Below, one piece after another: positions 34,438-46,113 of a DNA stretch of 64,000 nt. Numbering within the stretch: the first letter of the stretch is position 1; each line of letters starts with the position of its first letter. Origin of the DNA: Alectoria sarmentosa (lineage: Eukaryota > Ascomycota > Lecanoromycetes > Lecanorales > Parmeliaceae); NCBI GenBank assembly GCA_009733775.1, contig WOGZ01000016.1, forward strand, positions 62,001-126,000, in the 5' to 3' direction. The position numbers were made by a program, and so were the translations under genes. Under the pieces are notes generated by a model. The model made no database searches. It was not told the origin of the DNA and saw only the letters and a program-made list of their open reading frames with translations.

Positions 34438-35630
34438 ATGGAGGGCTTTGTGGTAGCCTTCGTTGCGGCTTTGTCTGTCATGTTCACGAAGCTTACCCCT
34501 GAAGACGTCCCCAAAATCAGAGACCAAATCAGACCACAGCAATACTCGGCTGTACGTGTCGCAGTTGCTATCAATGGGCTTGGAGTCAATTCTCCCGCGC
34601 CTAACGGCGGTCCCCTCCAAGCCGATGGAACCGCTCCGGCCATACTCGCGTACGATGAAATAGGGAACTATATCGGTTGGTCCGACTGGAACCACAAACC
34701 GCACATCAAGTCCGGCGACTACGTTGATATAGTGGTTCACCAAAAAAAGGGCCCAGGCCAGCAAGCTACGTATTTGCAACTCTTCGCTAGAAAAAATGCG
34801 ATTTGTATTGCGTACATAACGCAAACATGGGCGGATGGGCAGATGCGTGGATGGATGGGTGATATGGGACATGCGTGTGGGAGGTCTTGGTACTACTCCC
34901 ACCTGTTCATTGGCGAAGACGGTCATTCGCCTGGTGAGTCGAGTCCATCTCATTTCAAACAGTCCCTATTACCATTGTATTCAAGAGCTCACATCAGGCG
35001 CTTTCCTCAGATTGCATGTGGCTCGACGCCGACCACTCCAACGATCCAGAAAACGACAGACCAGTAGCCGTCCAAATACATATGAATGTAAGCAAGATCA
35101 GCCGACAATCCCCTTTCTTTGATACCGCCTGCCCACCGCTCACATCTTCCCAGTCCTACGCCAATTCAACCACGGAGTACAGCAAAGATCCCGTCCACTA
35201 CTGCAGCTCCGAATGCATCATCTTCCACGGCGAGGTCGACCGCTCGCTCCATCTCACAAGAAAAGCCCCCAAGAAATCTCAACTCTTCACGCCCGGCAAT
35301 TCAAAAGACGATCCTTGCTGCATGAATCGGAACAAGAAGCGGCAGGAATCGCAGCAGCCCAAGCGCCGCTCCCCAGACCTTGCCAACAGGCTGATAGCGA
35401 GCCCGCGGGAAAATCACAGCGCGAAAAGACTCTGTGAGAGCAAGACGTCGCACGGGCCCGATTTTGTGTCGTTTTCCGAAGGCATATTTTGCGACATGGA
35501 GACGAAGTTTATTTACCCGATCTGTCCATTTTTACCTATGATGGCGTGTTTTCATTGGGAGACACGTACGTTGGTCACGGGGGGTGAGCATGTTGCTAAG
35601 AATTATTCCAGGGTTGACGAGTGGAAGTGA
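34438..35630 (+). CDS. Predicted secreted Cys-containing hypothetical protein
   Basis: Exons 34438-34933 and 35011-35087, then 35154-35630, give 349 aa. Intron 1 is 77 nt (GTGAGT to CTCAG). Intron 2 (66 nt, GTAAGC to CCCAG) is a multiple of three without a stop, so retention would add 22 residues. The N-terminus MEGFVVAFVAALSVMF is hydrophobic and may be a signal peptide. The folded-looking part runs from QQYSAVRVAVAINGLGVNSP through GWMGDMGHACGRSWYYSH and DCMWLDADHSNDPENDRPVA, with paired Cys in HYCSSECIIFHG. A second conserved-looking block is GPDFVSFSEGIFCDMETKF. I know no function; the layout resembles lineage-restricted secreted proteins of plant-associated fungi. The basic, Lys/Arg-rich linker between the two blocks is unusual for a secreted protein. 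Confidence 0.7.
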
Positions 35631-36394
35631 ATGCTGGGAGAGGGGGTTTTTTCCTTGTTGATGGTATCGTTGCGGTTCTGTTCCTCTTCGTTCCTATCGC
35701 TGTGGCTTTAATTCCTACTTGCCTGTTCGCAGCCTGGGCGCACCTTAATATTCTGTTGATTTAAAATCGACTTGGAAGCGCCTAGCATCAACAAAAGCAC
35801 TGATTTTAACGCTTCAAGGTTTCATATTCGTTCACCAGAATCATTTTGCAATGCCTGCCTGATCTACAACATATTGAGTCAGGCTCGGCTTTTCCAAAGC
35901 ACATAATAGATATAGCGGCCTCTTTTTTTGAAATTTTAATGAAGAATCCTCCCAATCTGGCCCGCTGGCATATGTCTTGAGAACTCTAGAGATCGAGCCA
36001 CCCAATACAACAATGCTGCTGGAAAAGGGGGTGAATTCGCACTCCAGGCGTTATCCGTAGATCTCATAATCCCACTCTCCAAGGATATCAATATTAACTC
36101 GGACAAAGTTATCCCAAAGATTTTGATTTCTGGCACCCTTGGGCTCGGCCATTAGAGTAGAGTAGCGTCGACCAAAGAATCCGGAGAGCGATAGGTACTA
36201 TACCAAGCGACCGCTTCCGCAGAATCACCATCACAAACCCTCTGTCTGCATCAGACACTCTGCTTCATAGACAGAAATCCTCACGTTCGACGCTAGGTGG
36301 GTTGATCTCACGGCATGAAAGAAAGAAAGAATCCCGGCGCTCCTGTTCACGCAAGGTCGTTGGCATGATGCGCTTTATATTGAAAGGTCGTTTG

Positions 36395-36980
36395 AGGTCT
36401 GGTTTCCTAGTTCCGAGGAAAGAGCTTATTAGAGGTGGATTGGTCTTGAGATGGAACTCGATCCGAGACGCGTGTCTAGTTTCGTCGAAGGCCTTTGATT
36501 TTCGAGTTTTAAAAGAGCAGAGCTACATTTAAAAATTTGTTGGTGGTATACAGTAGTACAATGCCATTTTTTCGATTTGTCTTCCACATGAGGATTGATG
36601 ATGGAGAGTATTTGATTGAGCATTTGGACTTTAAGGTGAGATGCGCGGTTTGTTTGTGCTGGAGGCGTCTGATCTCCGTGCATTTCATCGCTTGTCTTTT
36701 CGGTAGGAATTGGGATGGCATTGGGGCTTCAATTCTTTGAGACAGTTAGCATGAGACGCGTGTCTGTCTTGTGTTGAAGGCATTTGATATCGGAGATTTT
36801 GAAACAAACGTTTCAAATAAGCAAAGGCAGAGTCAAAGTGATCTAGGGTAGCATTCATTGTACATGTTCTCGCTTGTCTTTCAAAAAACACTGGGATGGC
36901 ATCGAGTTGGGTCTTGGGAATTCAGTAAGTATGAGACGCGAGTCTTATGCCGAAGGCTTCCGACCTTGCTCTTCTCCCAA
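36395..36980. repeat. Three diverged direct repeats
   Basis: A motif GAGACGCGTGTCT followed ~10 bases later by a GAAGGC-TTTGAT-like box occurs at 36465, 36753 and 36933. Copies 2 and 3 share more upstream sequence, including TCGCTTGTCTTT and GGGATGGCAT about 30-60 bases before the motif. Spacing is ~290 and 180 bp. No open frame spans the set. Confidence 0.6.
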
Positions 36981-37434
36981 CTCTTCAAATGAGTGAGCAA
37001 AAGCTGGGACCGAAACGAACTACGATAGCGTTCGCAAGCACAAAAAACCCCCTTCAGCATAGCATGCCGGAGCGACCTTCGATCTCGGTCTCGCTTCCAA
37101 GAAAGCAGCAAAACCAGATCAAAGGAATCAAAGACAGCCAAAAACGCATATCCTCCCTTGCTCTTCATATAGTCTTGGCATACATCAGCCTCAAAATCTA
37201 TCCAGCGTCAAGAACTGTTATGATTCAGGTCTGCTCTCCAGAAGGAAGGGAGAATTGGCTCGAATCGTGTTGGATCTGAACAGTGAATACAAATATCCTT
37301 CCATCTATCCGCGCGACCGTATTTTCCATCCATCTTGAAACAAATCTACTCTCCGTACCCTCATTCATAAGCCCCATCATCACGAGCGAACGCAACGGCA
37401 TCACGACGAGGAAATCGTCCTCCCGCACGCCCCT

Positions 37435-37494
37435 TGAACTGTACCAATCACAAAAACCACTGCCCCAACTTGAACTGTACCAATCACAAAAACT
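37435..37494. repeat. Direct duplication of a ~32-bp unit
   Basis: The stretch CTTGAACTGTACCAATCACA and its next bases are repeated almost exactly 32 bp further on. Confidence 0.85.
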
Positions 37495-37920
37495 ACCTAC
37501 CACCTCAAGCACAGAAGAGCCGACTCAACTCGACGCCGTCGTAAGTGTATACACCGTCTATTCATTCGTAACTTGAAAATTAAAATACAATTCCCAATGC
37601 TTTTGGGACACCAAGCCCGCCCCTTCCCCTTCCCTCTAACAGCTCTAACCTACCTAATCATGCCCCCAAATGCCCAACTCGCTCCTCAAAAAAATAACAT
37701 GGCGAATAATTCATAGAAGATCGCTGCTTCCATTCTCCGGAGTCCGGACTCGATGGTTCCCCGCTCTAATCAATGAAACAATCCCCTTTCGCGATACACA
37801 CACAGCAAACACCTGCGTCTTTGCGCCCGGAAAAAAAGCATAAAACAGACACAAAAAAACTGTTTTAAATGCATTGACGCTATCGTTTCCCTCAAATCCA
37901 TCAAGGCTCGATGAATACGC

Positions 37921-37955
37921 TCACTCACTCACTCACTCACTCACTCACTCACTCA
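37921..37955. repeat. (TCAC)n microsatellite
   Basis: Nearly nine perfect TCAC units. Confidence 0.95.
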
Positions 37956-39479
37956 AGGCTGATCATAGCACCCTTCCTTCTCTACAAAAGTACAAAAACC
38001 AAGCAAAAGCCTCTCGGTCGCAACCTATTAATCCCACATCCACTTCTCGCTCCCTCAACACACCAACGGCAGATTCATTTTCCCAACATCCCTCTGCAGA
38101 GCCACGATAGCCCTGACCACAGCCGCATTGCCCTCAGCTGCATTGCATTCCCCTATGTTTTCATCCATTCATTCGCGGACGAAAAACGGACCGCATGCAT
38201 GCACGGCATGCCAGGAGTGTGCTGGTGATGGAGTCAGGTCGTGAAACTTATCCCATCACGAACAGAACGGAACAGAATCGTAGACTCGTCAGTCCTGAGA
38301 GCCGGCTGACGCTGAGAAATATCCGATGCGACTGCGAGGTTCACGGACGAATTTTCTTGTATCTAGAATAGACAGACAGCCCTCGCTCACAGATCCAGAC
38401 GCTAGTAGCTTCTTGGTTCATTTATTTTTCATCTCTTGACACAGCCTTGAAAAAAGCATCTTCTCAAAGAAGCCTCTAGCACTGGTTGGATAAATCGATG
38501 CCCATGTCGATGCCCCTAGCACACAAACTCTACTACGCCCCCCTCTCGTCTAAAGCTACCACCGAAATCCCGTCTTCACATTCCCACACTTTCTCACTTT
38601 CCCTCACCAAACTCCGCCCCGCCCCCCCCGGGTCCCACATCCTCCCCTTCCCACACCACCATCATCATCCTCATCCCATTCCTCAAACAGCCCCCGCAGC
38701 TCCCCAACCCAATCTACACTACCACCTCTCCAGCTTTCGGACGAACTGTTTGTGATGCTCAACTGTGCCATTGCGCTTATGGCTGTAGGGTACGGGGATC
38801 AGATGCGGAGGAGTTGTGGATAGCTGATGAGAGTCTCGGAAGCTGCAGATCTGAGTTAAGGAGTATAAGGGGTGTGACGGCGTCGAAGCTACTGAATGGG
38901 TTGGAGGACAGGATGAGAGTGCAACTCGCAATCCGAGACCGCTCAGGGTGTTTGGGACGTTTGATGTTATGAAAGGGAAGGAGAATTGATAAAGTGGGAT
39001 GCTGTTGATGGAGATGGGCCACGGTGAGGGGATGATGTTGGCGAAAGGGAAGTTAGAGACTGAATGAGAGGATCAGTTGTGGCTTCGGCATGGAACAGGC
39101 ATCGTCTTTATACTTCGGAGTCTGGTCCAAACACATTACGGACTTGACTAGGTGTGACATCTTGTGTCTAGGTCATTCAGGAGTAGACAGCCGCAGAGAT
39201 GAGAACCATGCTGAACCGTTTGGATTCATCCCAGTGCTTATGATTGACCAAAGACAGTCAAGTACGCAAGTGGATACCTGTAAACCACGGTAGAATTATC
39301 CTACATTCCACGAACCTGGAATTGCCTGTAGGCAAGAAAGAGCGCCACGTGGGTCGTTCAAGCTCAAGTCCAACATTATTAGCACCTTCATCAAAGCCGG
39401 CGTGATTTGTATATTTCTCCGAATCCATGGCGGCAAGTGAGCGAGAATCTGACTGCGAACATGCTTCTCTGCCTCGTCC

Positions 39480-41939
39480 TTAGAGGCTACGAAGGAAATA
39501 TTGGCGCGGGGAACGTTGGCCTGGAAGTACACCGGCGTATGGCGAAACCTCCCAGTCAGTGTGGTGAGTGGGTAGATGGCTGCAGTTTCTCATTGGGTGG
39601 TCATTCCTGCTTTGCCTCGCAAACTTTTGTTGCCTTTCGGCAAACAACTTTTGCCCCCCTCTGAGCATTTCGTCGGCGCCCCTCTTTCTCCTGTTCGACT
39701 GCGGATGCTGCGGACGGGAAAGTTGCTCGATGGCCTTTTCAACGGCCTCTAGTCTTCTCTCAATCAAGGTGGGATTGGAGTGTTGGTTTTGCGCAAGGTC
39801 TATCCCCAGAATTTTGTCACTACCTTCAGCCTTGACGTACGGCTTATGTTGTGGGTGGGCTAGCGTCGATGTGTCTCTCAAAGCCGCTACGCATCCTTGA
39901 TGATCTCGCACACGGCCAGTATGTTGGATCGACTTATTTTGCTCGATCTTGATCCCTGCTTCATCGTGGGGTGAGGCTGGCATTGAATCTGGCGATGGCA
40001 GGCTGAGCGCCGCCGTCCGGCGACGTGGTTCTGTGGCCGCTCCATCAGGCTTTGTGCCTCCCACTAGCGAGGAAGGATCAGTGTAGCGAAGTTTATTTTT
40101 GTAAGCTTCTTTGGCTGGACACGATGAGGCATTGGCTAGATGTGGACCATTGCAATTGGCGCAATTTTTGGTCTTGGAAGTGCATGCCGACCTACGATGC
40201 TGTGATGCACATCTTCCGCATTGACGCACAGAAGAACAGCGTCTCTTGTAATGACCATAGGCTTGACATTTTCCGCACCGGGGAAGCTTCTTACCATCGT
40301 AGTACTGACATTTGTAATGCTTGCCGCGAACATATACGCCAGAATTAAGAACCTCGTCGGCTTGCTGATCGGTACGAACTTCAATGACGAGGCTACTTTC
40401 CTTTTTGTGCCCCCTGCACCAACGAATGTCTCGGATGTCGTCGACACTACGTAGAGAAACCGCGAAGCGCAAATTTTCCTCTAGGAGCTCTTTGATCACC
40501 GCAGCTTTCTGTTTCCTTATCTGTATGTTGAGACTATCAACGCTGATGCGAGATGTTCGAACAGCGTATGATTTGGCTGGCGCAGATATGCTCTTCTCGA
40601 ACTCAAGGTCCCAGCCTCGTATTCTGCTCAGTCGTTCCATGTCCTCCTTCGCCCCCGCGCGGGCATGGACCTCGACGTCACCGTTATCCAATAGCATAGC
40701 GTTGGTGAGCTGTATGGAGTCTGGGGCATCGTGCCCTAAAGACCTCATGGTTTCAAGCGAGCTAGACAACCTCTGTAGTATACCGTCAGAACCCATGTCG
40801 TCTAAGCAATTGACGGTTTCCTGTCGTTCGATGTTGAATGTGATGAGAGAAGACCCATCTGGGCCTACAACCTCCTGCGGGAATTGTTCATTGCTGTACC
40901 ATCGTGTCTGCTTATCCGCTCGGTAGTCGAGCTGTTGGGCCAGATGACTTGGATCATTGACCAAAGTGTTTCCTTCCACAAGCTCTATATCTGCGTCCTC
41001 TTCCCCCACGTCATATTTTCCCACCATGTCTTCATCCTCCATCAGCCCGTCCACCACGTCCTGCAGAGTGGAATCCTCCAATTGCCCACTCTCATAGTCT
41101 TGCATTTGCAGAAGAATCCGTTCACGTTGAGCTTCAGTGTCCCTGAACATCTCAATGAGATCCTCGTGATCGTCTAGCTCCACTCCGCTATCTATACAGC
41201 CTTCGTGGACATCCACCTCTTGGACCATGTGATCATTATTTATGATCTCCGATACTCCACCGCCATTATCCGTGTTTCCTTCATTTGCCGGCCCAACCTC
41301 ATCACGCTTCTTTCTCGTTCTTCTCTTCTTCTTGGGTTGGTCGATCGCAATGGATGCCTCTATAGCATCCCGCCCCTGTTCGCTAGATAAGTCTGCTAGT
41401 CCAAATTCTTCGCGTGTATCATCTCCATTGCCCACTGCCGCTGGTTGTTCTGCTTCGCTGTGCCGAGAAACGGAATTCCTGATTTCACGCATTGTTTCGA
41501 GTTCTGGGCTCTGCTCCCAGATGTTGCTCACACCCCGCTCCTCCACACGGGCAATCGCGCCGCAGTCTGACAGGTCGGCCTGCTCATTGAGCTTGGTAAC
41601 AAGATTATGGTAGGAGCTGCGAAGATCGTGATATAGCTGTAGTGGTATTCTATCCCTCGCTCGCTCAGCAGCTCCAGCAGTAATGTGCTTAAGTAGGAGA
41701 CCTCCAATGAGATTTTCATCCGCTTCCGAGCTCTCTTAAGGGTAGTCATTATCGGCGAAAACCTTGAGGATTGCTTTTGAAATGTCCTTCAGTAAAGACG
41801 AGGGAAGTCTGTTGTTTTTGGACACGCTGAGCTCTACACATGCGTCGATAGCTTCGAATTCGGCTTCAAGGCTGATTGCGTGAACGAGGGCGTTCTGAGA
41901 GGGGGGCCAGTCGATTACCGGCCAATTGAGTTGGACCAT
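39480..41939 (-). pseudogene. Gag-like zinc-knuckle protein (copy A), one in-frame stop
   Basis: The frame starts at the ATG at 41939 (MVQLNWPVIDWPPSQNAL), meets TAA at 41738-41736 (codon 68), then stays open in the same frame to 39480, 818 sense codons in all. Translation across the stop aligns with copies B and C without a gap, e.g. SSEADENLIGG with SEVDKSIFSKV and ERARDRIPLQLYH with EARDRVPLPQFH, so the stop looks like one substitution. The rest has a charged linker, a middle domain (LLDNGDVEVHARAGAKEDME) and three zinc knuckles near 40285-40115: CGKC-x4-H-x4-C, CGRC-x3-H-x4-C and CANC-x3-H-x6-C. This layout is that of ORF1 (gag) proteins of Tad-clade LINE retrotransposons, which bind the element RNA. 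No endonuclease or reverse transcriptase follows. Beyond the stop no other damage is visible. Confidence 0.8.
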
Positions 41940-42675
41940 TGCGCGGAAGATCTCCAGGTAGGTACGAAAGGCTTTGCAGCCCGTTTGTGAAGTGAACTTT
42001 ACATGTCTTATGCGCAGTTCAGTAGAGTATTTACTTGTCGCGTTCTCCTGGCTCGATTTGCGATTCCGCCGAGATTCCGCCGAGAAAAATACGTAGGGCA
42101 GTATTAATTACTGCTTTTGAGCATTGGAATCTCATAGAACAAAAACATGAAAATTGTCTACGGGTTTAATGAATGTATCGAATTGCAAGCTATTGATTCA
42201 TGCAGCATTTGAGTCAGTTGTCTCGTCCATTAGAGCCCACGTATGTCTGAAGAAAAATTCACGACTGCTTGGTTATGGAATTGCCAATACCAGGCGCCAC
42301 ATTGGGTATCATAGTGCGCGAAATGCCGAAGATCGCAGGCTAGAGAATAGGAGGAGGCCAGATGAATGTCAAGCCGCAAGTGTGGACGCTTTGGATAATC
42401 GGAAAGCTAGGGTGGCTGATTGTTGCAAGCACCGTGCGGGATCCATGGGATGTAACCGCACTGGGAGGTACACTCTGCTGGCGTTAATGTTGAACAGTCG
42501 TACCACCTAGTGAATGGTTTCTGTGCAACAGCAAAGGCGATTGTCGAGTTCGATACACAATAGAATCGAGAATAAGTAGAGAAGAGTTCAGCTTTCTTCT
42601 GCTTCCCAAGAGCGCGCACTCGGCTTAGCGTGTCCGGTTGAGAAGAGCTGTAAATGCCGACTGGGTGACTGATCT
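41940..42675. other. Spacer between gag-like copies A and B
   Basis: No gene recognised. Near 42060 an 11-bp unit GATTCCGCCGA is directly repeated. No trace of reverse transcriptase in any frame I could read. Confidence 0.5.
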
Positions 42676-44718
42676 CTATTGAGGTCGATTAACGATATAC
42701 GGCGAGGGTTGACGGTATAGGCCCATGGAATCCTCGCGAGTCGGCTGTTCTTGCTTGACTCGCTTTGCCGTTGTATGGGACGACTCAGCGTCTGCTCCAT
42801 CCGCAAAAGCGTCCTCGGCTCGTCGCTTTGTCCGGCCTGAAGACTCGATTTGCAGAGCGGCATCCCGGGCCACAACAATCTTCCTGAGGTCTTCGATCTG
42901 CTTCAAAAGAGTGGCTGTATCTGGATAGGTATCCTGGGTGTGATCGGCTTCGGACAATGACTGGTCAGATTCGGGCTTGATCTCATTTGCGGAAAAATTG
43001 TTATCCAGAGAGACTGGCGACGGCATAGAGGTCTCGGTCTGTGTTCGCGCAGCCGAAGCTGAATGGCGAACACGTAGAGAGGGCGCTGCTTGGACCTCGA
43101 CTGCAGGTTCAGTACGCTGAAACACAGTTTCTTCCTGAAAATCGAGGCTTCTTCTTGCTTTTGCTTTGGCAGGACAACTCTTCTCGCCAGCGCGGTGGCC
43201 ACCACCACAAGAGGCACACTTCCTTTTTTTCAATTCGCATGTCTCTGTTGGATGCTGCCCGGCGCATTTTCCGCACGCATGGAGAGCGGAGCAGTTCTCG
43301 AAGAGATGACCATAGTCCTGACACCTGATACATCTGAGAAGCCTACAATTTTTGTCTGCTCTTTCACAGCGGTGTCGTCCTTTTTGCCAAAAGAGACCAC
43401 GTACCAGGGCCCGTATAGCCTGCTCTCGGTCCAGAAAATCGACGATGAGGGATGCCGTCACCTTTGGCAAAAAGTACCGTGACCAACGAATGTCACTGAT
43501 GATGGGTTTGTCACCATTCTCATGGTCGACTGCACGGTTGGCACCTGCAAGCTTCCTGATGATCGCAGATTTCTCCTTCCGGTTTTGAAAACTCAAGCTG
43601 TTGATCTCCACATTGTGCATTAAGACCTTGTAAGTCGGGACCGGCGAGCCAATTAGAGTCCTCTCAAAATCTTGACTCCAGCCTGTCGAATCAAGAATAT
43701 GTTGAATATCTTCATGCTTCTTTGCGTGGATAACGACCTTAACATCACCTTTGTCGAGAAGGTTGACACCAGAGATGTGCACACTTCGCGAGGAAAGATG
43801 CTGATCGCGGAGGAACCTTTCAAGAGACGAAGAAAGACAATTCGATAGTTGGACACCAGCCATTTTCTCCATTTGGTTGACGCTGGCTTGTTGTTCGATC
43901 TCGAGGTTGATAGTGGTTGAAAAACCACTTCCGTCTCCACTAATTTTTGGGACACTCTCTTCTCTGACAAGATCCTGGTTCCCTTCTTCACTGTCCGTAT
44001 CGCTATCTGTCTCGCAATCCTCCTCACTGTCCTCCCTACCTGAGCCATCATCACCAGAGCCATCTCCGATAGAGTCGTTCCCTTTCTCGGTGTTTTCGTT
44101 CTCTATTGCTTCTTGACCATCTTCTGCATCCTCACTCTCCTCCATTTCGCTATCTTCGTTCTCACTGGCATCATTCCCGCTCTCCTCGCCCTTGACGTCT
44201 TTGGCCTTCTCTTCCTGCCGAATGGTGACCATATTCTTGGAAGTTCCTGACAACTCTGTTTCTTTATTTGTTTTTCTGGCAGCATTGACTAGATCGACGA
44301 CCGATGTAGCCTCAGTCGCAGCACCATCACCGACGAATTGATGGGTTGCCTGAGTACTAAGCTTGGGGTGAAGCGCGTTGAACGACTCATGAAGTCCGTG
44401 GAACTGAGGCAGCGGCACGCGATCTCGAGCTTCGAGGGCAGCCTCTCGGCTGATGTTCTCGAGCATCACCTTGCTGAAGATGCTCTTGTCGACCTCAGAC
44501 CACTTGGGACAGAAGCCTCTGGAGCGCGCTTCGATGATTCCTTTTGCGATGCCTGTTAAGATCCTAGACTCGAGCCCAGAAGGTAGGAGCGTGGTATTAG
44601 AAAGGCTGGAGTTTACAGTGTTGCTGACGAGGTCGAAGTCAGCCTTCAAGCGAGCTGCGTGTTCGGCGGCATCTTCGGGGCGATGGCGACCAGTGCTGGG
44701 CCATGAGTAGGTAGCCAT
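42676..44718 (-). CDS. Gag-like zinc-knuckle protein (copy B), intact
   Basis: Single exon of 680 aa from the ATG at 44718. Residues 1-~125 form the N-terminal domain shared with copies A, C and D (WPSTGRHRPEDAAEHAARLK; LPSGLESRILTGIAKGIIEA; EARDRVPLPQFH). A very acidic section follows (~180-265). The middle domain includes LLDKGDVKVVIHAKKHEDIQ and a predicted strand-helix segment IVDFLDREQAIRALVRG. Three knuckles lie near 43335-43165: CIRC-x4-H-x4-C, CGKC-x3-H-x4-C and CASC-x3-H-x6-C. A short coiled coil (LLKQIEDLRKIVVARDAALQ) and a basic tail with KRRAEDAF and KRVKQEQ end the protein. The family is that of Tad-type LINE gag proteins, but no retrotransposon enzymes or 3' repeat are adjacent. 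An open 2-kb frame that differs much from the other copies fits a retained cellular gene. Confidence 0.85.
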   Translation of the reverse strand: MATYSWPSTGRHRPEDAAEHAARLKADFDLVSNTVNSSLSNTTLLPSGLESRILTGIAKGIIEARSRGFCPKWSEVDKSIFSKVMLENISREAALEARDRVPLPQFHGLHESFNALHPKLSTQATHQFVGDGAATEATSVVDLVNAARKTNKETELSGTSKNMVTIRQEEKAKDVKGEESGNDASENEDSEMEESEDAEDGQEAIENENTEKGNDSIGDGSGDDGSGREDSEEDCETDSDTDSEEGNQDLVREESVPKISGDGSGFSTTINLEIEQQASVNQMEKMAGVQLSNCLSSSLERFLRDQHLSSRSVHISGVNLLDKGDVKVVIHAKKHEDIQHILDSTGWSQDFERTLIGSPVPTYKVLMHNVEINSLSFQNRKEKSAIIRKLAGANRAVDHENGDKPIISDIRWSRYFLPKVTASLIVDFLDREQAIRALVRGLFWQKGRHRCERADKNCRLLRCIRCQDYGHLFENCSALHACGKCAGQHPTETCELKKRKCASCGGGHRAGEKSCPAKAKARRSLDFQEETVFQRTEPAVEVQAAPSLRVRHSASAARTQTETSMPSPVSLDNNFSANEIKPESDQSLSEADHTQDTYPDTATLLKQIEDLRKIVVARDAALQIESSGRTKRRAEDAFADGADAESSHTTAKRVKQEQPTREDSMGLYRQPSPYIVNRPQ

Positions 44719-46113
44719 GGCGGAAGAAAGCTGTGGGACTATGTCGTTGTTGTTACCGAAACATCATTGACTAGACTCAGACCTGAAGTGGTTGGTGGAA
44801 TGGGAGTTTTTGGGCAAGAGCAACACGAAGGTTAATTTCAAAGAGAGACGCGAATGTCGAAATCCGGGGTACGCGCCAATGCTTGGCGCCTTGGCGCGGA
44901 GTCTCGTGACAGCGGACGACATATGCAACTACTTCAAGTATCCTTTTTATCTGTCCCATATGTCGACAGATAGTTTATGAGTATGCTGTATGTGCTGATG
45001 AGCATGGTCCCGATTTGACATGGTCTCGATGCCGTTCAATGCGGACTTCTCACTCGTTGTCCCGAGCACCTGAAAACTTGGAATCGACTCAACAGTACGG
45101 AGCGATCGGTAGTTTTCAGAACGAGTCAATGGCCACAGTGTTACTTCGTGAGGTGTTTAGAGGGCTACTACTACCTATACTGCTACCTAAGTACTCAGAT
45201 CAAACTTGTCTATCCCCAATACGACGATGGAGGTGACTAGAAGCTCACTGTGCGAGTCCTGTCAGAGGCAGGGGAGACGAGCTACCCAGATTGCCTTATG
45301 TGAGAGTGAACTCTAGCCTCCCAGCTATTGAGATCATGGACAGCCCGCTCACGATAGGCCTAGAACTCCTGAGGACAGGCCGTATGACAGGCTGTGGCTT
45401 TCTGTTATTTACTCACCATCGATAGCAAGCGAGGAGTAAGGCGCCATTACTTGACGAGGTTGAATCAAGTCCAGGTTGAATATGAGTATATCTAAACTGA
45501 GACTCTCCGGCATCATCTGCACCTACAGAATATCACAGGAATGAGTCGGGTGAACGCAACGTACAATGTCATGGGAGAAGTCCTCTAAGTTGAATCTATT
45601 TCGTGCTTTTTGCTTACGGATACCGACCTTTCTAAAATTCGCGGGCTGCACTGTGGCTACCTCGCTGCGTGAGCTACCAAGCTACTAAGTCTAGATAGAG
45701 CTTGGGCTGCGCAAACAGGTCCTGACGAGGCCAAGTCTACACTCTCGATCTTCTGCCAGTCCTGCTTGCCATGAATACTTTCGCGTCGACAGGAAGAGAG
45801 CAAGGCAAGCAAAGTGTCTGATCTCATAGATGAGCCATCAGCAAGGCAGCCTCTTATGAGGGGGAATCTTGACAAGATGGCATGTCACGTTGGTGAGGCC
45901 GTTTGGAGAATGAGGCGAAGCCGATGAGTGGAATGCTCTGCGTTCGCGTTTCGGCTACGCGCTCTGAGACACGCTAAGACGCGTCGCGCTTTGACTTTTG
46001 GTTAGACCCAAAAGGCAGATAAACAACAAGTTCCTTGGTGCTGCTTTGTTTCATCCACAGCAACCGGTAAACCAGTATCTCTTTTTCGACATATGTGATT
46101 GCTCTCTTTCACA
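44719..46113. other. Gene-poor stretch
   Basis: 5' flank of copy B and promoter of the LRR-like gene, which are divergent. Nothing coding or repetitive is recognised in 1.4 kb. Confidence 0.4.

Larger units (their letters stand above)
35631..39479. other. Long gene-poor stretch with small repeats
   Basis: Nearly 4 kb without a gene that I can support. It holds the three-copy repeat, the duplicated 32-bp unit and the (TCAC)n run listed separately. A minus-strand frame at 39296-39532 overlaps the end of the gag-like gene in another frame and has no recognised domain. Confidence 0.45.

Noticed and set aside
39480..44718. Copies A and B as parts of one complete LINE
   Set aside because: Two gag-like frames in tandem with no endonuclease or reverse transcriptase between or after them, and they differ too much to be one element duplicated recently.
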